Shown one piece after another: positions 1 through 6,811 of a stretch of 12,659 nucleotides of DNA. The DNA lies in assembly GCA_029560815.1 (NCBI GenBank), contig JAKQKF010000189.1, positions 1 to 12,659 on the forward strand. The letters run 5' to 3'. This DNA is from a bacterium. GTDB lineage: Bacteria; KSB1; UBA2214. The notes beneath the pieces are model-generated. The model saw nothing but the letters and a program-made list of their open reading frames with translations. It did not search any database and was not told where the DNA came from. The position numbers and the translations under genes were made by a program. Within the stretch, counting starts at the first letter, position 1. Each line of letters starts with the position of its first letter.

Positions 1-2565
1 GGAATTGATCAGCGAGCGGTTGAGCTCGGTGAAGACCGTATAGGTGTTGACGTCGCCGCGGCCGCAGAGCGGGAAGCGGCCGCTGTTGCGCACCAGCATG
101 CTCTCGCCTTCGGCCTTGTGCCGGTCCTCGGCAAAGGCACGGTAGAGCGCCGGATCGCTCTGCTGCAGGGCCTCGATCATGCGTCGGCGCTGCGCAGCGT
201 TGGCTGCGCCGGCGATGCCGGGATGCCGCTCGGCGAACCATTCCTTTTCCTGCAGCTTGATCCGTTCCCACGGCGGGTTGCCGAGCACGACATCGAACCC
301 TCCTGCGCTGCCGCCAGAGGCAAAAACCTCTGGAAAAGCCAGGTGCCAGTGAAAAAAACCGTACTGGCGCCGTAGCCGCTCCACCTCCTCGTACATCCAG
401 GTAGGGATGCTTCCGGGCTCCGCCTCGATAGTGCGAAAGACCTCGTTGGTGATCGCATAAGGAAACTCGCGAATCTTCTTCCAGACAAAGGCGGCGCACC
501 AAAGATCGGCGAGCAGGCGGCCGAAGAGAAAGGCGGGCGAGTTGATGATCTCCTGGTAGCGCTGCGATTTGTTGCGGTAGCCGGCCAAGGTTTCGTCACT
601 GACGCGGTCCATGGCCTTCATGGCGCCGGCGAAATCGCCCAGCCGCTGCCAGGGCGCGGTTGCCGCGTAAAAGAGATCCTGCTGGCTGGTCTCGCGTTCG
701 CTCTTGTTGAGCCGCTTCGCTGCCGTGCAGACTGTTTTGTCGTCGCCATCGAGGGCTGCAAAGGCCTCATCGGGAATGCCGGCGGCCATCAGCTCAGGCG
801 TGGTACCCAAAAGCGAATTGCCGCGCTGAATGTGGTGGTCGAGAAAGGAGAGCGGCTTGCCCGGTTCGAGGGCCTCGAGCCAGAGGCCGACCTTGCAGAG
901 CTCCACTGCCATTTCGTTGATGTCGACGCCATAGATGCAGTGGCCGATGACCCGGCGCAAGGCGGCGCGCAGGGCCTCGGGCGCAGGCTCGCTCTCGCCG
1001 GTGACGGCGGCGGCGAGGCAGTGGGCGATGCGATGCGCCGCGGCGATGAGAAAGTGGCCGCTGCCGCAGGCGGGATCGCAGATTTTAAGGGCGAGGATGG
1101 CCGCTTCCGGATCGGGCTGCCGGGCTGCGGCATCGAGCACTGGATCCAGGGCCGAATCGAGCAGCTCGTGGATGAGGCTGGAGGGGGTGTAATAGCTGCC
1201 GGTGGACTTGCGCTCGTGGCCGCCGGCGGTGTGCAGACTGAAATCGCCGCTCTCGAGGTTGAGTTGGGGATGCAGCTCGAGCAGGGACTCGTAGACGCTG
1301 CCCAGCTCCTCGGCGCCGAGGTTGCGGTAATCGACCTGACGGCGGCTGCGGCCGTCGCTGATGACCGCGAGGTGACGGATGGCCTCGAGAAAATCGCGGT
1401 TGGCTATCTGCGCCCCGTCCAGATCGGGCGCCGCCTGCGCAGAGAAGAGGAAGGAGCCGAGCGCGGGCAGGGCCAGCTCGGGCGAGCCGCCTTCATCGCC
1501 CAGCTTACGCAGCACGATCATCAAGCCCTGGTAGAGATCGGCATGCTTGCTCCCGCGGCGGCGGGCGGCAAGACGACGCAGGCGCCGGGTGGAATAGTAT
1601 TCATAGTAGCGCCGTTTGGCCTCATCCACAGCCTCGGGCAGGAGCAGCAGCCGGCGCTCCTCGGCGACGAAGAGAAAGATCAGACGGTAGACCAGACGCA
1701 GAAGCTGGCGGTAAAAGTCCTGCTTGTCGAGTTCCGCCGCAAAGAGCCTCTGCCGCAGGGTCTTGTTGCCCGGGTGGCGGAGAAAGCCGCTGCCGAGGGT
1801 GGCGATGGCCGCCTCGACACCACTGCGCAGCTGGTCGAGGGCACGGGTGCCCTGCTCCTGCGCCGCCCGGGACCAGCGCTCCAGCCAGCAGTTTTCCGGG
1901 CGCGCGGCCTCCACCCTCGACTGGTGGCAAAGGAGCCAGAGCAGGACAAAATCGGCATAGACCTCGCCGCGCATCATCGCCTCGAGATCAAACTCGACCC
2001 AGGCCTGGCGGGTGAGGCTGACGTTGTCGCGGAGGATGCGCAACCGGCGGCCGTTGGAGAGCAGGGCCCAGAGCCGGTCCTCGGCGCGGTTGAGCAGCTC
2101 CTGAATCATGCTGTGCGGCGAGCTGCGGCTGGCGCCGGCAACACCGGCGGTGCGCCGGTCGAGGTCAATCCCCCAGCCGACTAGATGAATGGGCAGGATC
2201 TGCCAGGCGTGGGAGACCGCATAGCTTTTGCCCTCGATCTCGATGGCGCGGGCCGGGGCCAGACGCCCGTAGCCGAGCTCGCGGAAGAGGTGCAGCAGCC
2301 ATTTCTCGCGGGTGAGGGAGGTGGCGGCATCGCTTTCCGGCAGCGCGCCGAGATGCTCCTGAAAGGCCGCCCAGGCGCCGGTAAGACGGTTCCAGGAGCG
2401 GCTGGTCACCTCGTTGATCTTTTCGCCCTCGATGAGATGATAGGCATCGGGGGTGAGCCCCTCCAATCCGGGATCGCCGGCAGCGATGCGCTGGAGCAGG
2501 TCTGGCGGCAGGATGGCCCCTTCGATGTGGATGGTGGTGAACAGGTCGCGGCTGCGGGTTTGCAT
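1..2565 (-). CDS. Eco57I/PglX-like adenine-specific DNA methyltransferase, DISARM DrmMI-like (3' part missing)
   Basis: This gene probably makes N6-methyladenine marks that label host DNA as self in a DISARM-like system. Reading the minus strand from ATG at 2565 gives 855 open codons that continue past the left edge, so the C-terminal part (rest of the catalytic region and target recognition) is missing. Visible motifs are GSYYTPSSLIHELLD (residues 456-470, motif X region), the SAM-binding motif I DPACGSGHF (497-505), YGVDINEMAVELCK (545-558, the acidic SAM-ribose strand), and catalytic motif IV NPPW (763-766) after FDVVLG. The helical N-terminal ~450 residues resemble the leader of Eco57I/PglX-type enzymes. 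An in-frame TAA at 2575-2577 means 2565 is the first possible start. Its ribosome site is weak (only GGA, five bases upstream), so it may be translationally coupled to the short ORF ending 17 bases upstream. A BREX PglX is possible by family, but no BREX partner is present and the helicase neighbours favour DISARM. Confidence 0.88.
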   Translation of the reverse strand, partial: MQTRSRDLFTTIHIEGAILPPDLLQRIAAGDPGLEGLTPDAYHLIEGEKINEVTSRSWNRLTGAWAAFQEHLGALPESDAATSLTREKWLLHLFRELGYGRLAPARAIEIEGKSYAVSHAWQILPIHLVGWGIDLDRRTAGVAGASRSSPHSMIQELLNRAEDRLWALLSNGRRLRILRDNVSLTRQAWVEFDLEAMMRGEVYADFVLLWLLCHQSRVEAARPENCWLERWSRAAQEQGTRALDQLRSGVEAAIATLGSGFLRHPGNKTLRQRLFAAELDKQDFYRQLLRLVYRLIFLFVAEERRLLLLPEAVDEAKRRYYEYYSTRRLRRLAARRRGSKHADLYQGLMIVLRKLGDEGGSPELALPALGSFLFSAQAAPDLDGAQIANRDFLEAIRHLAVISDGRSRRQVDYRNLGAEELGSVYESLLELHPQLNLESGDFSLHTAGGHERKSTGSYYTPSSLIHELLDSALDPVLDAAARQPDPEAAILALKICDPACGSGHFLIAAAHRIAHCLAAAVTGESEPAPEALRAALRRVIGHCIYGVDINEMAVELCKVGLWLEALEPGKPLSFLDHHIQRGNSLLGTTPELMAAGIPDEAFAALDGDDKTVCTAAKRLNKSERETSQQDLFYAATAPWQRLGDFAGAMKAMDRVSDETLAGYRNKSQRYQEIINSPAFLFGRLLADLWCAAFVWKKIREFPYAITNEVFRTIEAEPGSIPTWMYEEVERLRRQYGFFHWHLAFPEVFASGGSAGGFDVVLGNPPWERIKLQEKEWFAERHPGIAGAANAAQRRRMIEALQQSDPALYRAFAEDRHKAEGESMLVRNSGRFPLCGRGDVNTYTVFTELNRSLINS

Positions 2566-2582
2566 AACAGTCCGTTATTGAG

Positions 2583-2774
2583 TTAAATTCGCAGGCCAAT
2601 GCCGCGTAAAATATAATCGACGCGTTCAGCCGCATCAGGAAAAAGGAGCGGGGGTACCGAGCCGCCTACAATGACCATATCATCCCGAAAGGCGCCGAGG
2701 ATGTGAATCAGCTCGATTAATACGGAGCGGCTGGCCGCCACTTCTCTTTCGCCATAGTCTAATTTGCTGACCAT
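2583..2774 (-). pseudogene. Truncated AbiEii-type nucleotidyltransferase (toxin remnant)
   Basis: This 63-codon frame overlaps the end of the AbiEi-like gene by 16 bases, the usual position for the toxin of an AbiE pair. Residues 19-49 (an LIELIHILGAFRD helix, then MVIVGGSVPPLLFP) resemble the start of AbiEii/AbiGii-like nucleotidyltransferases, where VGG-x-x-P-x-L-L precedes the G-S-x-x-D-x-D metal-binding motif. Here the sequence goes from PDAAE straight to RVDYILRGIGLRI and a TAA stop, with no DxD motif; intact relatives are, from memory, about 250-300 residues. The catalytic core is therefore gone and the product cannot be an active nucleotidyltransferase. The tail could be the original C-terminus fused by an in-frame internal deletion, but that is inferred. 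Family assignment rests on a short stretch plus gene context. Confidence 0.6.
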
Positions 2775-3814
2775 AGCGGCTCCAGAATCTTGTCGAAGAG
2801 AAATTGCGCCGCCTCTTCTCCACGGCCTTTATAACTGTGAAGGTCGAGATAGAGCTGCACGGGAGAAACTATCACCAGCCCATCTACATTTTGCAGGCCA
2901 TAAAAAACGCCTTGATCATAGGGCGTCAGCAGCGTCACATTGGCCCCGCTGTCCACCGGTTTCAATAAAAGTTCGCTGCTTATCAATGTCACATCTTTCT
3001 CGACATAGGCGAAGAGCTGCTTTATACGGGTGTAGGGGGCCACTCGCGCTGCGCCGGTGAAAAACGCTATTGCATAGTTCAGGTTTCTGTTGCTGCAAAC
3101 ATTTGCCAGTGCTTGTTCGATCCTGCTATCCAGGCTGTAGAATTGGCTAATGTAATTTTTTTGATAGGTGTAATTCCCTTTCCAGTCCTCAAGTAATTCG
3201 CGCCAGGCGATTAGTTGCATGCCATCGCGGCCATCCCTGACCCATTCAAGTTTGAGCAAATGCTGCTTAACTTTGAAAACCAGACCGAGGCTTACGCCGG
3301 CCTCCCTTGCCAGTGAATCTGTTTTCCACGACCGGCCGGGATTTGCCAACAGAACGCGCAGAATCCGTTCCGCCTTGGGATAGTATAACGATTTTAATAA
3401 TTTATTCTCCGGACGAAGATCAGATTTGCCCGTTCGTTCGATGTAGATGTTCTGAAAACTGAGCCAGCAATTTCCGGAAAAATCGAGGTAGCCTATGCCG
3501 GCCTCGCGGCACAATGCCGCGGATTTTTCGAACAGAGCGGGAGCGACGATCAGACCATAGGCATGGTCCATATGTTGCAGCCGTTCATGCATTTTTGAGA
3601 TGGACTGGCGTACATAACGCGGCTCGCCATTTCCCAGCACTTCGACGAGTAAATGGATGTTCTTGCCGGAAACGCTGAGCGTCACCCGATAGTCTTCAGC
3701 GCTTTGCTGATCCTGAGCCGCAGGTTGAATATCCACGCTGTTAATAAGCGGAATCGCCAACAGGTTTTTCTGCAACAGCTCCTGGATCCGCCGATCTTCT
3801 TTATTGGCTTCCAT
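2759..3814 (-). CDS. AbiEi-like type IV antitoxin / winged-helix transcriptional regulator
   Basis: This 351-residue protein resembles the AbiEi-family antitoxin that autorepresses AbiE type IV toxin-antitoxin operons. The N-terminal domain (about 40-128) has the pattern LLVEVLGNGEPRYVRQ, then YGLIVAP, then GIGYLDFSGNCWLSF and YIER, which recalls a restriction-endonuclease-like fold; L60 sits where a catalytic lysine would be expected, so it looks inactive. A winged helix follows (about 146-205) with the helix-turn-helix in SWKTDSLAREAGVSLGLVFKVKQHL. The C-terminal region ends in SPVQLYLDLHSYKGRGEEAA (317-336), characteristic of the AbiEi C-terminal domain. The ATG at 3814 has a GGAG ribosome site seven bases upstream. 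It is preceded by its own promoter and a nested palindrome, which fits autoregulation. Its base composition is less GC-rich than the adjacent helicase and methylase genes, suggesting separate acquisition. The toxin partner downstream is only a fragment. Confidence 0.75.
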   Translation of the reverse strand: MEANKEDRRIQELLQKNLLAIPLINSVDIQPAAQDQQSAEDYRVTLSVSGKNIHLLVEVLGNGEPRYVRQSISKMHERLQHMDHAYGLIVAPALFEKSAALCREAGIGYLDFSGNCWLSFQNIYIERTGKSDLRPENKLLKSLYYPKAERILRVLLANPGRSWKTDSLAREAGVSLGLVFKVKQHLLKLEWVRDGRDGMQLIAWRELLEDWKGNYTYQKNYISQFYSLDSRIEQALANVCSNRNLNYAIAFFTGAARVAPYTRIKQLFAYVEKDVTLISSELLLKPVDSGANVTLLTPYDQGVFYGLQNVDGLVIVSPVQLYLDLHSYKGRGEEAAQFLFDKILEPLWSAN

Positions 3815-3821
3815 TTTTATG

Positions 3822-3825
3822 CTCC
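3822..3825 (-). promoter_or_regulatory. Ribosome binding site of the AbiEi-like gene
   Basis: On the minus strand GGAG lies seven bases before ATG at 3814. This good Shine-Dalgarno match supports the chosen start. Confidence 0.65.
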
Positions 3826-3847
3826 AGAGAAGGATTCTTCCTTCCTG

Positions 3848-3876
3848 AATATAGGCCGAAAATGAGTGTGAAGCAA
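3848..3876 (-). promoter_or_regulatory. Sigma70-like promoter for the AbiEi-like gene and probably the methylase
   Basis: On the minus strand a -35-like TTGCTT (3871-3876) is separated by exactly 17 bases from a -10-like TATATT (3848-3853, five of six to consensus). Transcription would start near 3841, giving a leader of about 26 bases to the ATG at 3814. The -35 lies beside the outer half-site of the palindrome at 3880-3937, so a bound protein would touch it. A second -10-like TATATT (3889-3894) lies inside the operator, with TTTTCA (3913-3918) as a possible -35 at 18 bases. Either promoter would transcribe the antitoxin, toxin remnant and methylase independently of the helicases. Confidence 0.5.
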
Positions 3877-3879
3877 GCG

Positions 3880-3937
3880 ATTTTCACTAATATAGCCATT
3901 TTCACCGTACGGTGAAAATAACTTAAATAGTGAAAAT
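3880..3937. promoter_or_regulatory. Nested palindromic operator with four ATTTTCAC half-sites
   Basis: The core at 3898-3919 is a perfect 22-base palindrome: ATTTTCACC, a central GTAC, then GGTGAAAAT. An outer pair, ATTTTCACTA (3880-3889) and TAGTGAAAAT (3928-3937), is also perfectly inverted and shares the same centre, between 3908 and 3909. Corresponding half-sites are 18 bases apart on each side. This symmetry is unlikely by chance in 177 bases. It lies upstream of and partly overlapping candidate promoters of the AbiEi-like gene. AbiEi proteins are known to bind inverted repeats and repress their own operon cooperatively, so this is the likely operator for the winged-helix protein encoded next to it. 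Confidence 0.7.
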
Positions 3938-3969
3938 GACTGAACCACAAGGATGACTGGAACACAAAG
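3936..3969. repeat. Two tandem 17-base direct repeats
   Basis: ATGACTGAACCACAAGG (3936-3952) is followed without a gap by ATGACTGGAACACAAAG (3953-3969), with 14 of 17 bases identical. They lie between the nested palindrome and the end of the SNF2 helicase gene. They could be a binding-site duplication or a replication-slippage scar. Confidence 0.45.
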
Positions 3970-3981
3970 TGAACCTTTGTG
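3963..3981 (-). other. Small perfect stem-loop just after the SNF2 helicase stop codon
   Basis: CACAAAG and CTTTGTG form a perfect seven-base stem around a five-base loop, eleven bases downstream of the SNF2 helicase stop. It has only three G-C pairs and no T-run follows on the minus strand, so it is not a canonical intrinsic terminator. It might protect the 3' end of the helicase message or slightly attenuate read-through into the AbiEi-like gene. Confidence 0.3.
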
Positions 3982-3991
3982 CTCTTTGCAA

Positions 3992-6811
3992 CTAAACCGG
4001 CAAATAGAGATAAATGCCCAGCACATCCGGCGGGAGGACCGGCTCGACGCGGACCTGCATCCCCTTGATCCGGGCCGCTGTGCGAACGCGGTTGTGGGCG
4101 GTTAAAAGATCCTGGCTGCGCAATGCGGCCTGCTCCGCCAGGCGGGCCTGAACAGGTTCAAACAGCGCCAGAATCTGGCTGATCTGCTGGCGTGCCTGCT
4201 CAGGCGGGACATTCGCTTCCGGCTGAGCCTCCAGCAGAGCCTCTACTGCTTCGCGGTCTAGCCAACCAGCCTCCTGCGGCGCGCCGGTAAAGCCGAGCAG
4301 CTGCGCCTCCTCCGCCAGCAGGGTCTTCTCGCGGCCATCGCGATGGGTTATCAAATGGTAGCGGCAGCGGGCCAGTATCAGGGTGGTGCGCCGCTGCACG
4401 CGGCCGGTGCGGATTACCCCGCAACGCCGGGCCACACCTTTCTCCAGTGGATCGAGGGCAGTATCAAGCACATACCCGGCCAGGCTTTCGACAAAGGGAT
4501 GGGAGCGATTGAGATAGCGCACACCCTCAGGCACCGGCAGATTGAAAGCGGCCTTGAAGCGGGTCTCGCTGATCAAGTCGCGCAGTCCGGCCGGGACTTC
4601 GCGCAGATCCAAGTGCAGCACCCCATCGCCGGAGAGGACGCCGCCGAGGGCACGGACCGCCGTGCGGGTGAATCCGGCCACCTCGCTCGTGCTGCCGATA
4701 GCCGCCCGCACCTGCTGCAGCTCCTCATGCACCTCCTCGACCTTGATGGTGTGCTGGGCAAAGAGGGAACGCGAAACCTGTTCGCGTTTGTAAAGCTCGT
4801 CATACTGCCGGGCGATGGTGTCGCGCTGCGGTTTGAGATATTCCTCAAAGCCGGGCAGCAGCAGCTGATCGCCGGCGTTGGGACCGGCGCGCAGCAGCAG
4901 CCCCTCAAAGATGGCCTCGATAAGCTGATCGGTTTGCGCCGGTACGGGGATGGAGATGCCGAGGGCATTGCGGATCTGGCGATGCTTGCGCAGCAGCACA
5001 TCGAGGACGATGCCGTCGATCTGGTTGTCGATGCCGTAATAGGTGATCACCCGGATCTTTTCGCGTGGCTGCCCGAAGCGGTCGACCCGGCCTTCGCGCT
5101 GCTCATGACGGGTCGGGTTCCAGGAGAGATCGTAGTGCATCACCGCATCGAAATGCTCCTGGAGGTTGATGCCCTCGCTGAGGGCGTCGGTGCAGACCAG
5201 GATGTGCTTTTCCGCAGAGGCGAGCTGCTCGATGCGGGTCTCGCGCTCCGCCGGTGGAATGTCGCCGGTGATGGCCGCGATCTCGACCTCCTTGGGCAGG
5301 GCGCTGCGCAGGGCATCGGCGAGATAGTGCACCGTGGGGATGAAGCGGCAAAAGATGATGGGATGGTAGCCGTCGGCCAGGGTCTGTTTGATCAGGTGCA
5401 CGGCGCCCTGCAGCTTGGCATCGTCCGCCCCCTGCAGGCTCTCGGCGGTGCGTGCCATGCGCAGCAGGCGTTCGCGGTTTTTGCGTTCGTCGTTGGCCAA
5501 CTCGCCAATATCGCTGCCGGGAGTGGCATCGATGGTGGTGGCGGCCTCCTCGACGACGAGATCGAGTACGGTGCGGCGGCCGATTGCATCCGCCTCTTCG
5601 GCGGTTTCGGTGTCGGCTGCCGCGGCGCGGTTACGCAGTGTGGCGGCTGCCGCCGCCGGACTGGAGGCGAGCGCGCGCAGCAGGGCCAGGGCCGACCACC
5701 AGGCGACGCGCTGACGGAAGGTCATTTGCCCGGGCTCGGCGACAGTCTCGCGGGCATAGCTGATCACCTGGTTGAAGAAACGGCGGTAGGGTTCCGAGAG
5801 CTTGTAGACCGGTTCGGGTTCGAGCAGCACCCGCTCGGGGAAGCGGGTCTCCTCACCCATAAAGGCCTTGATATGGCCGCGCTGGCGCTGGACAAAATGG
5901 TGCGCCAGCCTGCGACGATGGCTTTCGTTTTCCGGGCCGGCCAGATTCTCCGGCAAGGCGCGGAACTCTTCGTCCAGCAGGGCCAGCAGAGAGCGAAAGG
6001 CATCCTCCTTGCCGCTATGCGGCGTGGCAGTGACCAGGAGGAGATGGCGCGAGGGATCCCGGCTGATGCCCTGGATGAGCTGATGGCGCTGGTGCTGACC
6101 GCGGTTGCGCTCGCCGGCAAAGGCGCAGGTGTGGGCCTCATCGACGATGACGAACTCGGGGCAGGTGCGCAGAAAATCGTCGCGGCGGCGGTCGGATTTG
6201 ATGAAATCGGTCGAGACCACGACAAAGGGATAGTGCTCAAAAAGGGATTCACCCGGCCGGCACTCCCTCTCCAGCCGGCCCGCCGTATGGGTCAGCACCA
6301 GTTCGGCGGAGATATGAAATTTCTCATCCAGCTCGCTCTGCCACTGTTCGGCCAGCTGCGGCGGGCAGAGCACGGCGATGCGTTCGATCTCGCCGCGGTC
6401 GAGCAGCTCGCGGGCGATGAGGCAGGCCTCGATGGTCTTGCCGATACCGACATCGTCGGCGATAAGCAGGCGCACGGGATCGAGTCGAAGGGCCATGAGC
6501 AGAGGTGTGAGCTGATAAGGCCGGGGCTCGACGGCAATTTTGCCGAAAGAGCGGAAGGGACCGGCGCTGGAGCGAAAGCCGATGCGCAGGGCGTCGCGGA
6601 GCAGATGGCAGGAGCGGTAATCGCCAAGTTGCCCCGGATCGGGGAGATCGAAGCGGGCGGAGCAGACTTTTTCCAGGGCAGTGAGAATGCCGGTGATCTC
6701 GTCCTCGGCGCCGCCGAGGGGCCGCACCATAAGCAGTTCCTCATTCGAACCGGGCAGGACCACCCATTCACGGCCGCGCGCATGGACCAGAGAGCCGACA
6801 GCGTAACTCAT
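3992..6811 (-). CDS. SNF2/HepA-family helicase, DISARM DrmD-like
   Basis: This 939-residue cytoplasmic superfamily 2 ATPase of the SNF2/RapA type is expected to translocate on DNA. Motifs in order: RPYQ (97-100, Q-motif region), Walker A DDVGIGKT (119-126), LCPPQLAEQW (148-157, Ia), Walker B DEAH (224-227), TATPHSGK (261-268, III), GYHPIIFCRFIPTVHYLADAL (481-501, start of the second RecA lobe, given by position: key residues F487, C488, F490), TDALSEGINLQ (541-551, V) and QREGRVDRFGQ (571-581, VI). The C-terminal third (about 640-939) is helical, has no motif I recognise, and may be an interaction or DNA-handling region. Its ATG overlaps the upstream helicase stop as ATGA (6808-6811), so the two should be made together. 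A 1.0-kb-scale methylase gene follows after the AbiE-like cassette, matching the drmD/drmMI pairing of class 1 DISARM. A generic SNF2 helicase from another defence system is the main alternative. Confidence 0.88.
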   Translation of the reverse strand: MSYAVGSLVHARGREWVVLPGSNEELLMVRPLGGAEDEITGILTALEKVCSARFDLPDPGQLGDYRSCHLLRDALRIGFRSSAGPFRSFGKIAVEPRPYQLTPLLMALRLDPVRLLIADDVGIGKTIEACLIARELLDRGEIERIAVLCPPQLAEQWQSELDEKFHISAELVLTHTAGRLERECRPGESLFEHYPFVVVSTDFIKSDRRRDDFLRTCPEFVIVDEAHTCAFAGERNRGQHQRHQLIQGISRDPSRHLLLVTATPHSGKEDAFRSLLALLDEEFRALPENLAGPENESHRRRLAHHFVQRQRGHIKAFMGEETRFPERVLLEPEPVYKLSEPYRRFFNQVISYARETVAEPGQMTFRQRVAWWSALALLRALASSPAAAAATLRNRAAAADTETAEEADAIGRRTVLDLVVEEAATTIDATPGSDIGELANDERKNRERLLRMARTAESLQGADDAKLQGAVHLIKQTLADGYHPIIFCRFIPTVHYLADALRSALPKEVEIAAITGDIPPAERETRIEQLASAEKHILVCTDALSEGINLQEHFDAVMHYDLSWNPTRHEQREGRVDRFGQPREKIRVITYYGIDNQIDGIVLDVLLRKHRQIRNALGISIPVPAQTDQLIEAIFEGLLLRAGPNAGDQLLLPGFEEYLKPQRDTIARQYDELYKREQVSRSLFAQHTIKVEEVHEELQQVRAAIGSTSEVAGFTRTAVRALGGVLSGDGVLHLDLREVPAGLRDLISETRFKAAFNLPVPEGVRYLNRSHPFVESLAGYVLDTALDPLEKGVARRCGVIRTGRVQRRTTLILARCRYHLITHRDGREKTLLAEEAQLLGFTGAPQEAGWLDREAVEALLEAQPEANVPPEQARQQISQILALFEPVQARLAEQAALRSQDLLTAHNRVRTAARIKGMQVRVEPVLPPDVLGIYLYLPV

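Noticed and set aside
832..2184. 450-codon open frame on the plus strand
   Set aside because: It is the in-register shadow of the minus-strand methylase, which carries DPACGSG and NPPW motifs.
2583..2774. Frameshift or sequencing error in an otherwise full nucleotidyltransferase
   Set aside because: The methylase starts 17 bases after the stop, so there is no room for the missing roughly 200 residues in any frame.
3963..3981. Rho-independent terminator after the SNF2 helicase
   Set aside because: The stem is short and AU-rich and no run of T follows on the minus strand, so I list it only as a stem-loop.
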